DNA of 64,000 nt from contig JAINUG010000322.1 in the NCBI GenBank assembly GCA_029706075.1, positions 248,001-312,000 of the forward strand. The letters run 5' to 3'. Source of the stretch: Aldrovandia affinis (lineage: Eukaryota > Chordata > Actinopteri > Notacanthiformes > Halosauridae). The notes under the pieces are model-generated. The model saw only the letters and a program-made list of their open reading frames with translations, had not been told where the DNA came from and ran no database searches. The translations under genes and the position numbers were made by a program. Below, one piece after another: positions 45,835 to 58,560 of the stretch; the stretch's first letter is position 1; the number at the start of each line of letters is the position of its first letter.

Positions 45835-46752
45835 CAGCTCGAATGATGAGACCAAGATTGTCTGTTTGGCCTCAACATTCAGCACTATGCTTGGCACAAG
45901 CCTAACACTGTGCATCTTCTCAAGAACACTATGTCTACCATGAAAAATGGTGGCGGGCGCCTAATGCTATGGGAATGCTTCTCTTCTTCAGGGACTGGAA
46001 AACTTGTCAAATTAGAAAGCACAATGGATGGAGCAAGATGCAAACAAATCTTGGAGAAAAGCTTGCTGCAGTCTGCAAGAGACCTGGGACTTGGGAGAAG
46101 ATATGTATTCAAGCAGGACAACTCATTGGAGTGGTATAAAAACAAAAAAAATCTATATCCTGAAATGGCCCAGTCAAGGTCCAGACCTCAATCCCATTGA
46201 GAATCTGCCGAAAAATGTGAAAACTGCTGTTTACTAACTGTCCCCATCCAACCTCAAGCAATTTTGTAAAGAAGAATGGTGAAACTTTTAGTGTCCATAT
46301 GTGCAAAGCTGGCACTAAAGACTTTTATACCCCTCTCCTGATTGGTACCTTTCAATAATGAGATCCCGTAGATGTTTTGTAAGCTCCTTGCAGACCATGG
46401 CTATCCCAGTAGGATGCAACCAAGAAAACTTCAAGGAAATCCTACAGGAACAGCCCATATTTATTTGGGGTAAATCAGAATCACTTTCATTGCTGGCAAG
46501 TGTATGTTAATTACCTTTGAACATGATTTTTAATGTGATTGGTTAACTCTGAACACAGCTACAGCCCCAATATAGGGGTTTTATTTCAGTTTTTCCTAAA
46601 AATGGTCTATTTGTTTTTTACTTGAATTTTGTTCGTTGCAAGGTCACATTAAAGGTGTTAAAAGGTCTGACATGATTTATCTTTATTTTCAGGCTTTACA
46701 TCACAAAAACCTGCAATTTCAATAAGGGCATGTAGACTTTTTAGAATTACTG
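45835..46752 (+). mobile_element. Tc1-like transposon, 3' half
   Basis: Encodes NDETKI, then NGGGRLMLWECFSSSGTGKL, DLGLGRRYVFKQDNSLEWYK and, in another frame, WPSQGPDLNPIENLPKN, the three acidic sites of a Tc1 transposase, with one frame change between the second and third. The right terminus TGTAGACTTTTTAGAATTAC-TG is followed by TA. The N-terminal half and left terminus are missing. Confidence 0.88.
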
Positions 46753-46768
46753 TATATAATATATATAC

Positions 46769-47287
46769 TGTGGTGTCCCTTGGGGTGGGGGCACACTCAA
46801 GGACCTTTTCAGAGGACACAGGCAAGTTGAATAACCCGGAGGAGGCAGTATTCAAACAACACGATGATTTTATTAAATGATCTTGACAAAAAACACAGAG
46901 AAGGGTGGAGTAATCAAAAACCAAACACAAGGTCCACAATACTTATCTTTGTCCAAGTCTGTAATCCAAAGTCAAAACCCAATACAGTTACTCAATCAAT
47001 CCAAATTTGGTACACAAAACAGGGTATCCACCACAATCCACCACAATCCACCACAATCCACCACAATCGCACACCAACCTACTCCCTCCCCATGTGACAC
47101 AAAACAGTCCTTTAAATATCCCTTCAAATTATCATCAGCTGCAATCAGTCTTCAGGGCTTTATGGGCTTCAGCTGGTCATCAAGTGGGACTGCAGGCTGC
47201 TGGGAACTGTAGTCCTTTTCTCCAGTGGCTCCCAAGAATTAAAGGGCCAGGCAGCCATTTTCTTGCACGGCCCCTTGGGTTGCCACA
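46769..47287 (-). mobile_element. solo LTR (fossil) with ATAC target duplication
   Basis: Starts TGTGGTGTCCCTTGGGG and ends CCCCTTGGGTTGCCACA, TG...CA with inverted ends. ATAC lies on both sides (46765-46768, 47288-47291). On the minus strand a TTTAAA motif lies about 230 bp upstream of an AATAAA signal, fitting U3-R-U5 order. No internal retroelement genes are adjacent, so recombination between LTRs probably removed them. It contains four copies of the 10-bp unit CCACCACAAT at about 47028-47068. The family is not determined. Confidence 0.78.
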
Positions 47288-47291
47288 ATAC

Positions 47292-48059
47292 GTATATGAT
47301 ATATTATATTATTTTATGCTAATAAAAATTCTTGCAGAAAAAAATGTTGTTTAACAGGTCATATTTTTCATGTGTCCTCTACTTTAATTTTCAGGAAACT
47401 AATAATGACACACATGCACAGTCTCTATCAAAGAAAAGAGTTACTTCTAAGCTTAAAGAAGCGAACTACTATGATATTAGCCATAACTGTTGTAACATAA
47501 GCTTTCTTTGACTCTTTGTGCAAAAATGTCCACATAAACTTAGTAAGCACAAACACATGGGTGAAGTTGAGATAAATATAGCTGCTGCCCATATACTTTG
47601 TCATTTGGGGAAACACCCAAGTGGAACTCCCTAATGGAAGTGAGGTTATGAATGACGCATAGCTGTAATGTGGAAAGAAGAGACATGACATAATTTCTGT
47701 AATGGTACTGTTTATCTCATGGCAGATTTGAAGGACATTTTGAAATTCTTTGCATCTTCATAACTCATCATGAATGTATAGTTACCTTTAATGGGATGCA
47801 AGGATGTATTTTCTCTATACCAAATCAGAGATATGTTGTGCTAAATTTGTGTTAAAGTGTTACATTTGTATCAAAACACCCAGTTTCGCTATATTAATTT
47901 CAGAAAATATAGAATGACTGGTAGTTACAAATGAAACACATAGTCTAGAGCAAAGAGTCTTTTCAGGATGCACTTGTATGTTCAGACACATTGAACAACA
48001 CTGATGGTAAGTAAGGGCACCAGGATATGCAAAGTGTTAGGCTTGTCCTCTGTTTTTAA
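47292..48059. other. intergenic, nothing recognised
   Basis: AT-rich sequence between the solo LTR and the Tigger element. No gene or repeat family is seen. Confidence 0.5.
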
Positions 48060-48061
48060 TA

Positions 48062-50273
48062 CAGACACTCCTCAGGTTATGCAAACCTCGGTTTACGGAA
48101 AATTAGACTTTATGGATTTACTTTAATTAATTCAATTTTACCGTAATTAAATTTTTTTAATTGCCCACCAAGTTTACATTAGTTACGGAGAGGGCGGGCA
48201 GATGGCACTGGCTGGCGGCGTCCTCGCGGCCCGTGCTCCTGCTCTTCAGTGTGTGTTTACATCTGATCTGCTGTGGATTACCGTATCATTCTTTGTGTTC
48301 ACCCGAGTTATTTTACAATAATGACTGGAAAGCGTCCATGTCATGGCAAGAGTGCAAAACCTCCTCGTAAGCGTAAAGTGATTGATCTGGAGCAGAAAAT
48401 TAAGATAATTAAGAGGGGAAAACTCTGTCATCGATCACACGTCATCTTGGTCTCACTACCTCCACAGTGAACTCAATTTTGAAGGACAGTGGTCGTATTA
48501 AAAAAATGTAACAAGTTCGGCACCTTTAAAATGCACAGTGATAACAGCGATTATGCATTATTTATGAAATGGAAAAGCTGCTTACTTAGTGGATAGAAAA
48601 CAACGTTCAGTTGCTTCTTAGCCTTATGGCCATCCAAACTAAGGCTAGAAGTCTTTTTGCAAACTTAAAAAAGAAGCATGGTGAAACTGAAACTACTTTT
48701 GTGGCGAGTCACAGGTGGTTTGACAGGGAATTTCCATAATGTAAAAGTGAGTGGTGAGGCTGTGAGTGCCCAAATTGAAGCAACACACACTTATACTGAA
48801 CTGCTGGCAACAGTGATTGATGAAGGTGGATATAAAGCTGAACAGATCTTTAATGTGGATGAAACTGGATTATTTTGGAAAAAGATGCCAGAGAGAACGT
48901 ATGCACATATCCAAGGAAGAAAATACAATGCTGCAAAGGATCGGCTTACTTTATAGCATGGGGGCAACACAGCAACACGGCAGGGGATTTCAAGCTGAAG
49001 CCGCTGTTTATTTATCGTTCTGAAAACCCCTGAGCCTTTAAGGGCATCAGTAAGGTGACCCTTCCTGTGTTTTTCCATGCAAATCCAAAGGCATGGGTCA
49101 CACTTACAATTTCTGAGGACTGGTTTATGAACGGTTTCTGTCATGAGATAGAAAAATACTGCAGAATGAACGGCATCCCATTCAAGATTTTGCTTATCAT
49201 TGACAATGCACCTGGCCACCTAGTACACCTGGATGATTTTCACCCCAACATTAAGGTTTACTACCTCCCACCGAACACAACTTCAGTTCTCCAGCCCATG
49301 GACCAGGGCGTCATTGCTAATTTCAAGGCCTATTATTTACGAAGGACCTTTGCCCAAGCATTAGATTCTACAGAATAAAGACACTCAGTGAATTTTGGAA
49401 GGGCTATAACATCTACCAAGCTGTACAGAACACCGACAAGGCTTGGGTAGAGATACCCCATACCTGTATGAATGGGGTATGGAAGAAGTTGTGCCCCCAG
49501 TTCGTACAAGGCTTCAAGGGATTTAGCAGTGATTTTGCTTTCAAGGGAGGAAAATTATCAAGAGGTGAGAAACAAAATTGTGATCTTGTCCAAGGATTTA
49601 CAGCTGGAGGTCAATGCTGATGGATGGCCTTATTGAGTCTCATGGGGCTGAACTTTCTAATGAAGACTTAATGGAGTTGGAAGCAGCAAAGATGGCTGAG
49701 GAAACTCAAGAACAAGATGAACCTGAGAATTGCGGAAATGTATTCTGCAATGGCACGATTTGAGCAAATGGACACCAATATTGAAAGATTTTTAAAAGGT
49801 CAGGGTGATAGAGGATGGGCTGGCCTGTTACAAAGAAATCTACAATGAAAAAAGTCTGCTACTGTTCAGTCATCAATCAACAATTTTTTACGGAGGGTTA
49901 CATCTCCGCAGCCTTCCACCTCTTCAACATCTGCTACCCTGCCATTTGATCCTGCTCTTGTTGAATATGATGTTGACACTGATGATGTAATGTCATAAGT
50001 AATGCCAGCTTTAGGGTTATGGTTAAAAAATAGCCTTTGTACCATTTATTTCTCAAAACAACCTGATTTTCATATGCGCAGCATTGAAAATCTTTTGAGA
50101 CGTTGGCAGACTGTCATTGAAAGTGAAGGAAAATACATAATTGATTAAAATTGTAATTTGAGTCCTTTTAAATCTCTTTTAAATACAGTATACAGTATAT
50201 CCCAATTTATGGAAAATTCTACTTACGGAAAGCCTTCAGGAACGGAACTCTTGCGTAACCCAGGGAACGCCTG
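48062..50273 (+). mobile_element. Tigger/pogo DNA transposon, decayed
   Basis: Inverted ends CAGACACTCCTCAGGTTATG and CAGGCGTTCCCTGGGTTACG (reverse complement), with TA on each side. From ATG 48321 the plus strand encodes a CENP-B/pogo-type N terminus (PPRKRKVIDLEQKIKIIKRG), then frame changes. The catalytic core is at 48678-49378: FNVDETGLFWKKMPERTY, LLIIDNAPGH and PNTTSVLQPMDQGVI, the three aspartates of the pogo DDD triad. Several stops and frame changes break it. Length (2.2 kb) is close to full size. Confidence 0.92.
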
Positions 50274-50884
50274 TACATTCCATTCTGGATAATTCAACAA
50301 GAATTGACTCATGTACTGGAGGAGCTGTTTCCAAAGCAACTACTGTAACCAAAGCAATGTCATGATTTATGAAAAATATAAACTGTTTAAAAAGGAATAG
50401 ACTCCTACTGGTAAAATCTGATAAGAGCAGTACTCCTCCACTATTCTGTGGTGTATGAGTCATAGTTTGGCGTTCCCCTAGCAGTGGCCTGTGGCCTTTT
50501 CCAGTAATTCATCAAATTTTTTCCTGCCTTCAGCTTTGAGATTTAATTTTTACTAAAATGATCCTCAATATTCACAACTCGCTTCTTTTTTACCATCACC
50601 AATTTGGAATCATGGGTCTAAAAGGGATATTTATTATTTATTTGTTTAGATAATATTTGGGAGGAGGGGTAATTTGTCAATGCTGCTACTAAATAAAAAG
50701 ACACTGCTCTGTTTCAACCGCAACCACAAACTCTCCCTATGCCCCTTTTCTTCCACCAAGACCCACACATACATACAAAGAAACACAATGACCAGGGTTG
50801 CTGTGGAAGGGACCATAGTTGTTGGGGTTAAAGGTAAAATAGGGTTAAATATACACAATCATTTTGTTTACATGCTGTATGTAC
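50274..50884. other. intergenic, nothing recognised
   Basis: No gene or clear repeat is seen; chance frames only. Confidence 0.5.
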
Positions 50885-51132
50885 TGTGGCTGTGGCTTTG
50901 GGTCTGCCAGACCTCTTACTGTCAGAGTTTCCTTCAGTTTCCAAGTTCCTTTTTATGGTGTAAGAAACTACTCACTGGCAAAAAATTCTATTATTTTTCA
51001 GTTTTTGGTTTTAACCTTGGGCAGTTTACTGTTTACCTTTGTACCATTTCAGGTTATTCACTGGACTTGGACTGCTTAAATTTCAGTAAAAACTGGAAAA
51101 TGGGGGTGTTCTAAAACTTTTGACTGGTAGTG
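50885..51132 (-). mobile_element. Tc1-like terminal fragment
   Basis: The minus strand starts at the terminus CACTACCAGTCAAAAGTTTT (TA at 51133-51134), passes through the leader and enters transposase sequence at the GRPKAT hook. The leader joins the transposase at the same place as in the copy at 21310, so both come from one deleted source. Confidence 0.8.
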
Positions 51133-51751
51133 TAGTTTGTGTAACATGAGTGCAAACCTGTTGTTCAAGTCAAATGATTTACTGTCAATGTCTTGATAGT
51201 AGTTTACTTGGCATTCTATCGGCTCGGCTCAGTTCACTGTATTACAAACTTGATCGCTGGACGTGCACAACTTAACCTGCTCTTCCCAGAAGCTGCTTGT
51301 GTGGGAACGCCCACCCGAGTGGCCGTTGGTTAGTGATCAAAGTGACGTTAAGCGAGAAAATCGCTTCTGGTAGATCCCTAGGGTAAGGCTTCTCAAACCA
51401 TTGGGGCAACTACTTGCTCTCTGTGGACATTTTCATTTTGAATGATGCCCCTCTCTTCAGCATCTCGGGGAAAGACTCACATTTTCTCTTGCACAAATCT
51501 AAAGGGCTTGGCTCTTGGCACAATTTACATGCATCGCCCCTCTGACCAGAACCATATGCTGTTCTTTCTATTTCAACAAAAACAGCAATTAATTAACTTT
51601 CTGTCTTTCCTCCCTTCAGCCTTATAGGGCTAAAGTACTCCTCCTACCTCCATACTCTCTTTCTATATGAGTACTGCATAACAGGGTGTGTGCCTGAAGG
51701 AGCAATGCAGAGTGATTGCCTCACTATCAAGTCTGTTGTTTCGGTTTAGGG

Positions 51752-52325
51752 CAGTGGCTCTCAACCTCAGTCCTGGAGTAGCCCTGTGAATGCTGGTTTT
51801 CGTTCCAACCAGAATTGCAATTCCTGAAGTATGTCGACCTGTCAATTGTTTTTAATTAGACACTTTTAATGTCTAAGGAGGGGTGATTTAACATTATCCT
51901 TGTAATGCCACATTATATCAGAAAGTTTATGTTCCGAATTATGAATATTATAGATTAATTTAAGGACTTCTAATGAGTCAGATTAGTTCTCAGACAATAA
52001 TGCTTTAATTTTCTGAAATGTGCTGTGGCAAATTATTCCTTTTGAAAGAGGTTTCATTTTTAATTGATTTATTGATAGACCTACAGCTCAAATCAGTGAA
52101 GTCCTAAATTCTGAAAGTGTGGACACCTGGTCATTGAAACTAAACCATTTGTGTAAAATTAAGAGTTCAAACAAAGCAAATGGTAATGAGCCAAACCTGT
52201 ATTTTGTTGCAACACAAAATTATGGAACCTAAACACATATTTTCAACAATGTTAATTAATAAAAAGATTAGTTGGAATGAAAACCAGCATAATTCTTACT
52301 CCAGGGCCAAGATTGAGAACCACTG
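51752..52325. mobile_element. non-autonomous hAT-like element (MITE type)
   Basis: Ends CAGTGGCTCTCAACCTCAGT and CAGTGGTTCTCAATCTTGGC (reverse complement). Flanking 8-mers GTTTAGGG and ATTTAGGT agree at six positions, suggesting an 8-bp duplication. No coding capacity. Confidence 0.75.
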
Positions 52326-52333
52326 ATTTAGGT

Positions 52334-52526
52334 CAGGGTTACTCAAATCAAAGTTCTCGTGGGCTGAGCACTGTTGCTTTTCCACACTCCCTTTACCTGG
52401 GAGTCAGGTGTGAAGACACTCCAATCATTTGCACCAATTTTTCAATTAAGTACCTGAGAAAAAGGAAGGAAGGAAGGAAGGAAGACCAGGACTCGTGGAT
52501 TCATGGGCCAGATTTGAGTAACCCTG
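52334..52526. mobile_element. short non-autonomous element abutting the previous one
   Basis: Ends CAGGGTTACTCAAATC on both sides in inverted orientation; 193 bp. Flanks ATTTAGGT and ATCTAGAT agree at six of eight positions. The left flank is the right flank of the element at 51752-52325. A GGAA run lies inside. Confidence 0.7.
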
Positions 52527-52800
52527 ATCTAGATGATCTATGGTCATTGTGCACCGTAATAATAATTTATTGTTGCTTGTATTTTGGGCTATAAACCAAA
52601 GCTCAATGTGTTGTGAAACTTAAATAGTTCATCAGCTTTAGTTAATGATTAATATCTCACGGGCAGAGAGGTGTATGAGTTTACCAATTACTAAAGGTGT
52701 ATAGCATCTTTCTAAACAAAGTGCTTTACACGGTAAAAGAGCAGTAGCAATATGAAATACTATGAGGGGTGGAGAAGGATAAACATAAAACAAGACATAA

Positions 52801-53085
52801 AAGAACATAAGAATACATAATGGCCGCTCGGGCCGCTCTGCCCATCTACGCTCGTCATGTCCTAATCTAAAGAGTACCTAGTACTGCACCTAGCCTAGAC
52901 TTGAATAGCCCAAGTGTTTCTCCTTCTACTACCTGACCTGGCAAGCTGTTCCAGGCATTGGTAACTCGCTGTGTAAAGAAAAACCTCCTAATATCTGTGT
53001 GGAATTTGCCTTTTACTCATTTCCACCTGTGGCCTCTTGTTCTGCTGACCCCACTTATCTTCAAAAATCTTTGGTAGTTCACTTT
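52801..53085 (-). mobile_element. CR1-type LINE 3' end fragment
   Basis: The reverse complement reads AACAAGAGGCCACAGGTGG, TTCTTTACACAGCGAGTTAC, CTAGATTAGGACATGA and GGCCATTATGTATTCTTATG, matching the 3' end of the CR1 copy at 57030-57270. Confidence 0.85.
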
Positions 53086-53787
53086 GTTAATCCCTTTTTT
53101 GTTAAACCTCAATCAAATAAAATCAAATAGAAATAAGAATAAGAACAATAGAAAGGTACTAAATGCAACCCACAAAGCATGCCTGCATGGGCCCTGTGTG
53201 GAACCATCTTGGCTGAAAATATGTCTCTCTGCAGGCTTCCTAGTTGGGGTCTTTGGCATTCGTATATCAGGTAGTACATGCGCTACAGTTAGGGGCCCAT
53301 GCAGGCAGGCCACACCTACTCCACACGTCTCAGTCAGCTCACAGCTTGCCCATCTGCTTTTGGCCCATCTGCTTTTGATATACAAAGAGTTCATCTGTTT
53401 CTCTTGTGAAGTTTATAATCTCACAATTTTGAGGGAACAATGGTGTGGTTGATAGGAGTGAAAACACATCTAATGTTAAGAAATTTTAACCATTATAATA
53501 TTTACTTCATATAACTAAGAATTGCATATAACAGTTGAAACCTCTTCAGCTTTTTGCTGCTCACAGCCAGACTGGTGAGTTTCTAGTGAAAGTGCAGTGC
53601 GTTCAGGGTCGGCTCAAGGCACAGGCAATACAAGCAGCTGCCTGGGGCACCATGTCGGCTAGGGGCGCCAGGTCGCTGGTGGCTGGTGTGTGCCCTCTCC
53701 TTTCCTCCCAATGAACAAATAAACAAAAAGAAATACACTTTGCACCCCTGTTCTGTTCCTCACACAATGTTTCATCTGGCCTGCACT

Positions 53788-56700
53788 TAGGGGTGCAACG
53801 GATCACAAAACTCATGGTTCGGATCGTATCACGGTTTTGAGTCACGGATCGGATCATTTTTCGGATCAGCAAAAAAAAAAAAGGGAGACAAATATAACTT
53901 TGATTTCCATTTATTCTGTAAATCACTTAAAGCAGTGAACATTTTTGCCCATTTACCGCTTTTTAAAACGTTAGCTAACTAGCGTCTATGGACTTATCTT
54001 AGTCCTAAAGTAGCCAAGTACTAGCTAGTTGGCTAACTGATGTTTTCCAGAGTCTGAGTTGTAGGGTAAATAAGCTAGCGGTTAGTAAGCTCGATAGCTA
54101 TTGCTAACATTTCTTATACGGAGTTAGCTAACGGTAGCATAGACCTAGTCTTGGCTAACTAGCTAGCGTGTATCCGCTTTGGTATGTAGCTAGCCAATTC
54201 AGAAAACATTCATGTTATCTATTGCTCAATTGAGCAAATTGAATTTGAAAACTGGCATAATCTGTTCTACAAACTGTAGAAACGTTTAGTTGGTTGACAC
54301 CATGAGCTGGCTCGATAGCTCGTTTGAAACACTTCACTTATTTTCCCTCTGCAAACAGCTTGGAAATGCATTCGCGAGCCTGGTTAACTAACGTTAACCA
54401 TCTAGCTAATCGTTCAGCATAGCTAACTCTGACCTAGTATGTTTTCTTCTAGCTATGTTTAGCCCACTAGTTAACCTCGAGAACCCGTTATCACTGCTTA
54501 CACAATAATGTTAGGGGTAGACATCCAATCTTGGTTTCCTAAGCTAGCTAACAATTGCGAGCTAGTTAATAACAACTGTCAAGTGTCACTGATCTGTGTG
54601 ACGACTAACTCAACGTAACCATTCTTCAATTGCTCAGGCGTTTAACAACAATCAATAACCAGCAAGCAAGGCTGCTAAATGTTTTGTAGCGAGGCAGCCA
54701 AAGTAGAAATCGCTGGCTAACTAACATTGCGCATATCGTGAGAAGGGCCTTAATATAGGAGTATGCTATAGACCTCCAGCTTCAGACAGTAACATAAATA
54801 GTACGCTCTTTGGTAACATGAAACAAATCTGTGCTGAAGGAGAGACGATAATAATGGGTGACTTCAATTACACCTCTATTAATTGGGAGATAGCGACAGG
54901 TCAGGGCAAATGTGAAGAGGAGTTTTTAGATATAGTCAATGACTGATTTTTGGTACAGTCTGTTACTCAGCCTACGAGAGGGAAATCAATACTGGATCTG
55001 GTTTTGTGTAACAATCCTGATAGAATTTGCAGCACAGAGGTAGGAGAACCAATAGGGGCAAGTGACCACAGTGCAGTTATTTTTGATATTTTTTGGCAAG
55101 TTAAGACAGCCTCCTCTAACTCTCTGATTTTAAATTTTAGACGAGCTGACTTTCATAAAATGAGAGAGAATTTAAGTAATGTAGATTGGGTAAAACTTCT
55201 AGATTGCAGAACTGTGAATGAAAAATTGACTATATTTAAAAGGGTTATTGTAGATGTACAGTGTAAATTCATCCCCAAAGTAAGGAAAAATAGGATGAAA
55301 AAACAGTCTCCACAGGGGATGACTAAATCTTTACGGGAGATTTTGAGGCAAAAGAAACGACTGTACAAGGTATGTAAAAAGGATAACTCAGAGAGAAACA
55401 AGTTAGATTATTGTAATATGCGGGCTAAGGCTAAAAAGGAAATAAGATCAGCTAAAAGGCGGTTTGAAATTAAAATTTCCCAAGATGCAAAAAGTTATCC
55501 TAAGAGGTTTTTCAATATTGTAGTAGAAAAAGGAAAGTTAAGGATGAGGTTAAGTGCATTAAGAATAAGGAAGGAACTTTGGTTTTATAATAATAAGGAT
55601 ATTGCAAACACACTAAACAGTTACTTTGTGGAGAGCTTTACTAGAGAAGAGGTTATAAATATGCCTAAATGTATAGACAAGGTACAGAATGTTTTGGAGG
55701 ACTTTGAAATAAGGGACGTAGAAGTACTACAAAACTACAAAAACTTAAGACAAATAAGGCAGCAGGCCCGGATGGCATATATCCCAGAGTACTCAAAGAA
55801 CTTGGGGAAATTATATATAAACCATTGACAGATATTTTCATTCAATCCATAATCACTGGAGAAATACCAGATGACTGGAAGCAGGGTAGTATAATTCCAA
55901 TATATAAGAAGGGGGACCGTACTGACCCAGGGAACTACAGGCCTGTCAGTTTAACTTGCATCGCATGTAAAATGCTGGAATGTATTATTAGGGATAAGTT
56001 GGAATCATTCTTGAAAAATAATTGTATTTTAAGGGAGAGCCAACATGGTTTTCTCAAAGGGAGGTCATGCCTAACGAACCTCCTGGACTTTTTCGAAGAG
56101 GTTACAAAGTGTGTTGACCTGAACCAGGCTTATGATATTATATATTTGGACTTTCAGAAAGCATTTGACAAGGTACCACATGAGAGGCTCATTGCTAAAA
56201 TGAATTCAGTAGGAATTGCAGGTGTAGTTTCAGAGTGGGTTCATAATTGGTTGCAAGGGTGAATACAAAGAGTAACAGTAGGTGGGGCCGTATCTGACCT
56301 CGGTGCTGTGGGCAGTGGTGTCCCGCAGGGATCGGTGCTGGGACCTCTGCTCTTCCTTATTTACATAAATTATCTTGATGTGGACGTTAGTAGCAAAATA
56401 GTTAAATTTGCAGATGACTAAACTTGGGGGTTTGGCAAACAGTTCGGAATCGACTAAAGTAATCCAAGATGATTTAAACAAAATCCAAAAATGGGCAGAT
56501 ACATGGCAGATGACGTTCAATATTGCTAAATGTAAAGTTATGCATGTGGGGAAATAAAAACATTAGACAGGAGTATTTTATGGGAGGAGAAAAGTTAGTA
56601 GGTGTTACATTTTAAAACGACTTAGGAATTGTAGTTGATCAAAGCCTATCTGCATCAAAGCAGTGTGCTACAGCAGTGAAAAAAGTCAACAGGATGCTGG

Positions 56701-57341
56701 GATACATAGCAAAACGTTTTGAGTATATATCAAAGGAGGTTATATTAATGTTATATAATGCCTTTGTCAGACCGCACTTAGAATACTGTGTGCAGTTCTG
56801 GGCACCGCACTACAAGAAAAATATAGAAGCTCTTGAAAAAGTCCAAAGAAGGGCAACTAAACTGATACCTGGTATGAAAGGTAAAAGTTATGATGATAGA
56901 CTTAAGGCACTCAATTTATTTAAACTTAGCAAACAGAGACTTAGGGGGGATTTGATTGAGGTTTTTAAATTCCTAAAAGAGATTAACAAAGTAAAATACC
57001 AAAGATTTTTTAAGATAAGTGGGGTCAGCAGAACAAGAGGCCACAGGTGGAAATTAGTTAAAGGCAAATTCCGCACAGATATTAGGAAGTTTTTCTTTAC
57101 ACAGAGAGTTGTCAGTGCCTGGAACAGCTTGCCAGGTCAGGTATTAGAGGCAGAAACGCTTGGGCTATTCAAGTCCAGGCTAGATGTAGTACTAGATACT
57201 CTTTAGATTAGGACATGATGAGCCCAGATGGGCCGAACGGCCCGTTCTTATCATTATATATTCTTATGTTCTTATATTCTTATATACTGTATACTAAGAG
57301 ATTATTAAACTAAATTAGCTAACAAGTTCACTGCACCCCTA
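53788..57341. mobile_element. probable inner hAT transposon
   Basis: The left end TAGGGGTGCAACGGATCACA, followed by CGGATCGGATCATTTTTCGG, is a typical hAT terminus. A candidate right end TGCACCCCTA lies at 57332-57341. The match between the ends is short and no target duplication was found, so the right boundary is uncertain. The interior is rich in GCTAGC/GTTAGC motifs and interrupted by the CR1 LINE. Confidence 0.55.
54742..57275 (+). mobile_element. CR1-type LINE, 5' truncated, with a few stops
   Basis: Encodes the end of the endonuclease (GVCYRPP, IIMGDFNYTSINWE; a stop near 54943; then LVLCNNPDRICSTEV and GASDHSAVIFDI) and the reverse transcriptase. RT landmarks are DDWKQGSIIPIYKKGDRTDP, NYRPVSLTCIACKMLE, YLDFQKAFDKVPHERL, then a stop at 56260 and [13 protein letters not shown], then FADD before another stop. 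The C terminus (56676-57206: LEYCVQFWAPHYKKNIEALE, FFTQRVVSAWNSLPGQ) is open. The 3' end carries repeated TTCTTAT units, as in CR1-like tails. Inactive but not very old. Confidence 0.92.
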
Positions 57342-58560
57342 AGAGTTGGCTAGGGTCACTGCATGCAAATGCCTACCATTATTACTTCTTTGAACAGCTG
57401 ACTACGAATGTCTAGAGTGTTTTAAATGTATCTAATGTTGGATAGATTAGGCTATAGGTAACCAGCCAATATAATTTACAGGGAAGCCAAAGTGCTCCCA
57501 TACATGCAATTTAAATGATGCGGGAGGCTTTTCAAGTTCCTCTGTTCCTCCGCTCCTCCGTAAGCTTGTCTGCTTTTTGCAACGCGATAATCTTTGATTG
57601 ATTCGTTGGGATTCAACATGATGTAAACACACAATGGCTTTTTTTGTGCATAATTAACCAATCGTTGCGCTTCAGAGCAAAACACAGCACGCACCTGTCT
57701 TGTCTCATACAGATTGAAGGATAAATGCATGCTGATGCTGAGTTACCCAACCCTCATGTTTTGGCTTGAAGCTTATTAGTACCCACCTGTAGTTATTCCC
57801 AAAACTAGGCTACTACACCTGAATTCCTGAATTAGGCTACCAAAATTAGTAGTAGGCTACAACATTATATCAGTGATAATAATGTGGCTAGCTTCCATGG
57901 TGATGTCTGATTGATGTTTGTTGGGGGGGGGCACCCAAATGCCAATCTCGCCTTGGGCACCAAAATGTGTAGAGCCGGCCCTGAGTGCGGTAAAGACCCT
58001 TAGATTGGTCAAGAGTGAATTGTGTTTCCGTTGCAGATCCAGCAACTGAAATCTGTGAGAAATACTCTAAGTGTTTAATGCTGACAAAGAATCCATTTCT
58101 AGGGTAAAGGCAAAACTACAGGTTATGAAAAATGCAACCCCAAAATTTTGTAAGGCCAGGTCAGTACCCTATGCACTGAGACAACCAGTGGATACAAAGT
58201 TACAGCAGTTAGCAACATCAGCTGGTGGTCAGTACCAACAGGTGGAGTTCGATGAGAAGTCAAAACCATACCTTACGATTAACACACAAAAGGGCTTGTA
58301 TCAGATGAACCGTTTGCCCTATGGCATAGCCAGTGCCCCCGCCACTTTTCAGAGAATTATGGATAAGCTATTGCAAGGGGTTTCAGGTACTATCTGTTAC
58401 CTAAATTACATTTTGATCAGTGTAAAATTGAGGTAGAGCATTGGGAAAATTGAGACTAAAAGAGAGAGGCATCAGGGTAAATAAAGACTTGTCTTGTGTC
58501 TTCTGCCAGCCTAGAGTAACCTACTTGGGCTATATGTTTGATAGAGAGGGATTACAGCCT

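Larger units (their letters stand above)
53604..57983. mobile_element. outer hAT transposon with nested insertions
   Basis: Ends CAGGGTCGGCTCAAGGC and CAGGGCCGGCTCTACAC (reverse complement). Flanking 8-mers AGTGCGTT (53596-53603) and AGTGCGGT (57984-57991) differ at one base, a hAT-type target duplication. No transposase of its own is visible. It now contains a probable second hAT and a CR1 LINE, which supply most of its 4.4 kb. Confidence 0.82.
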
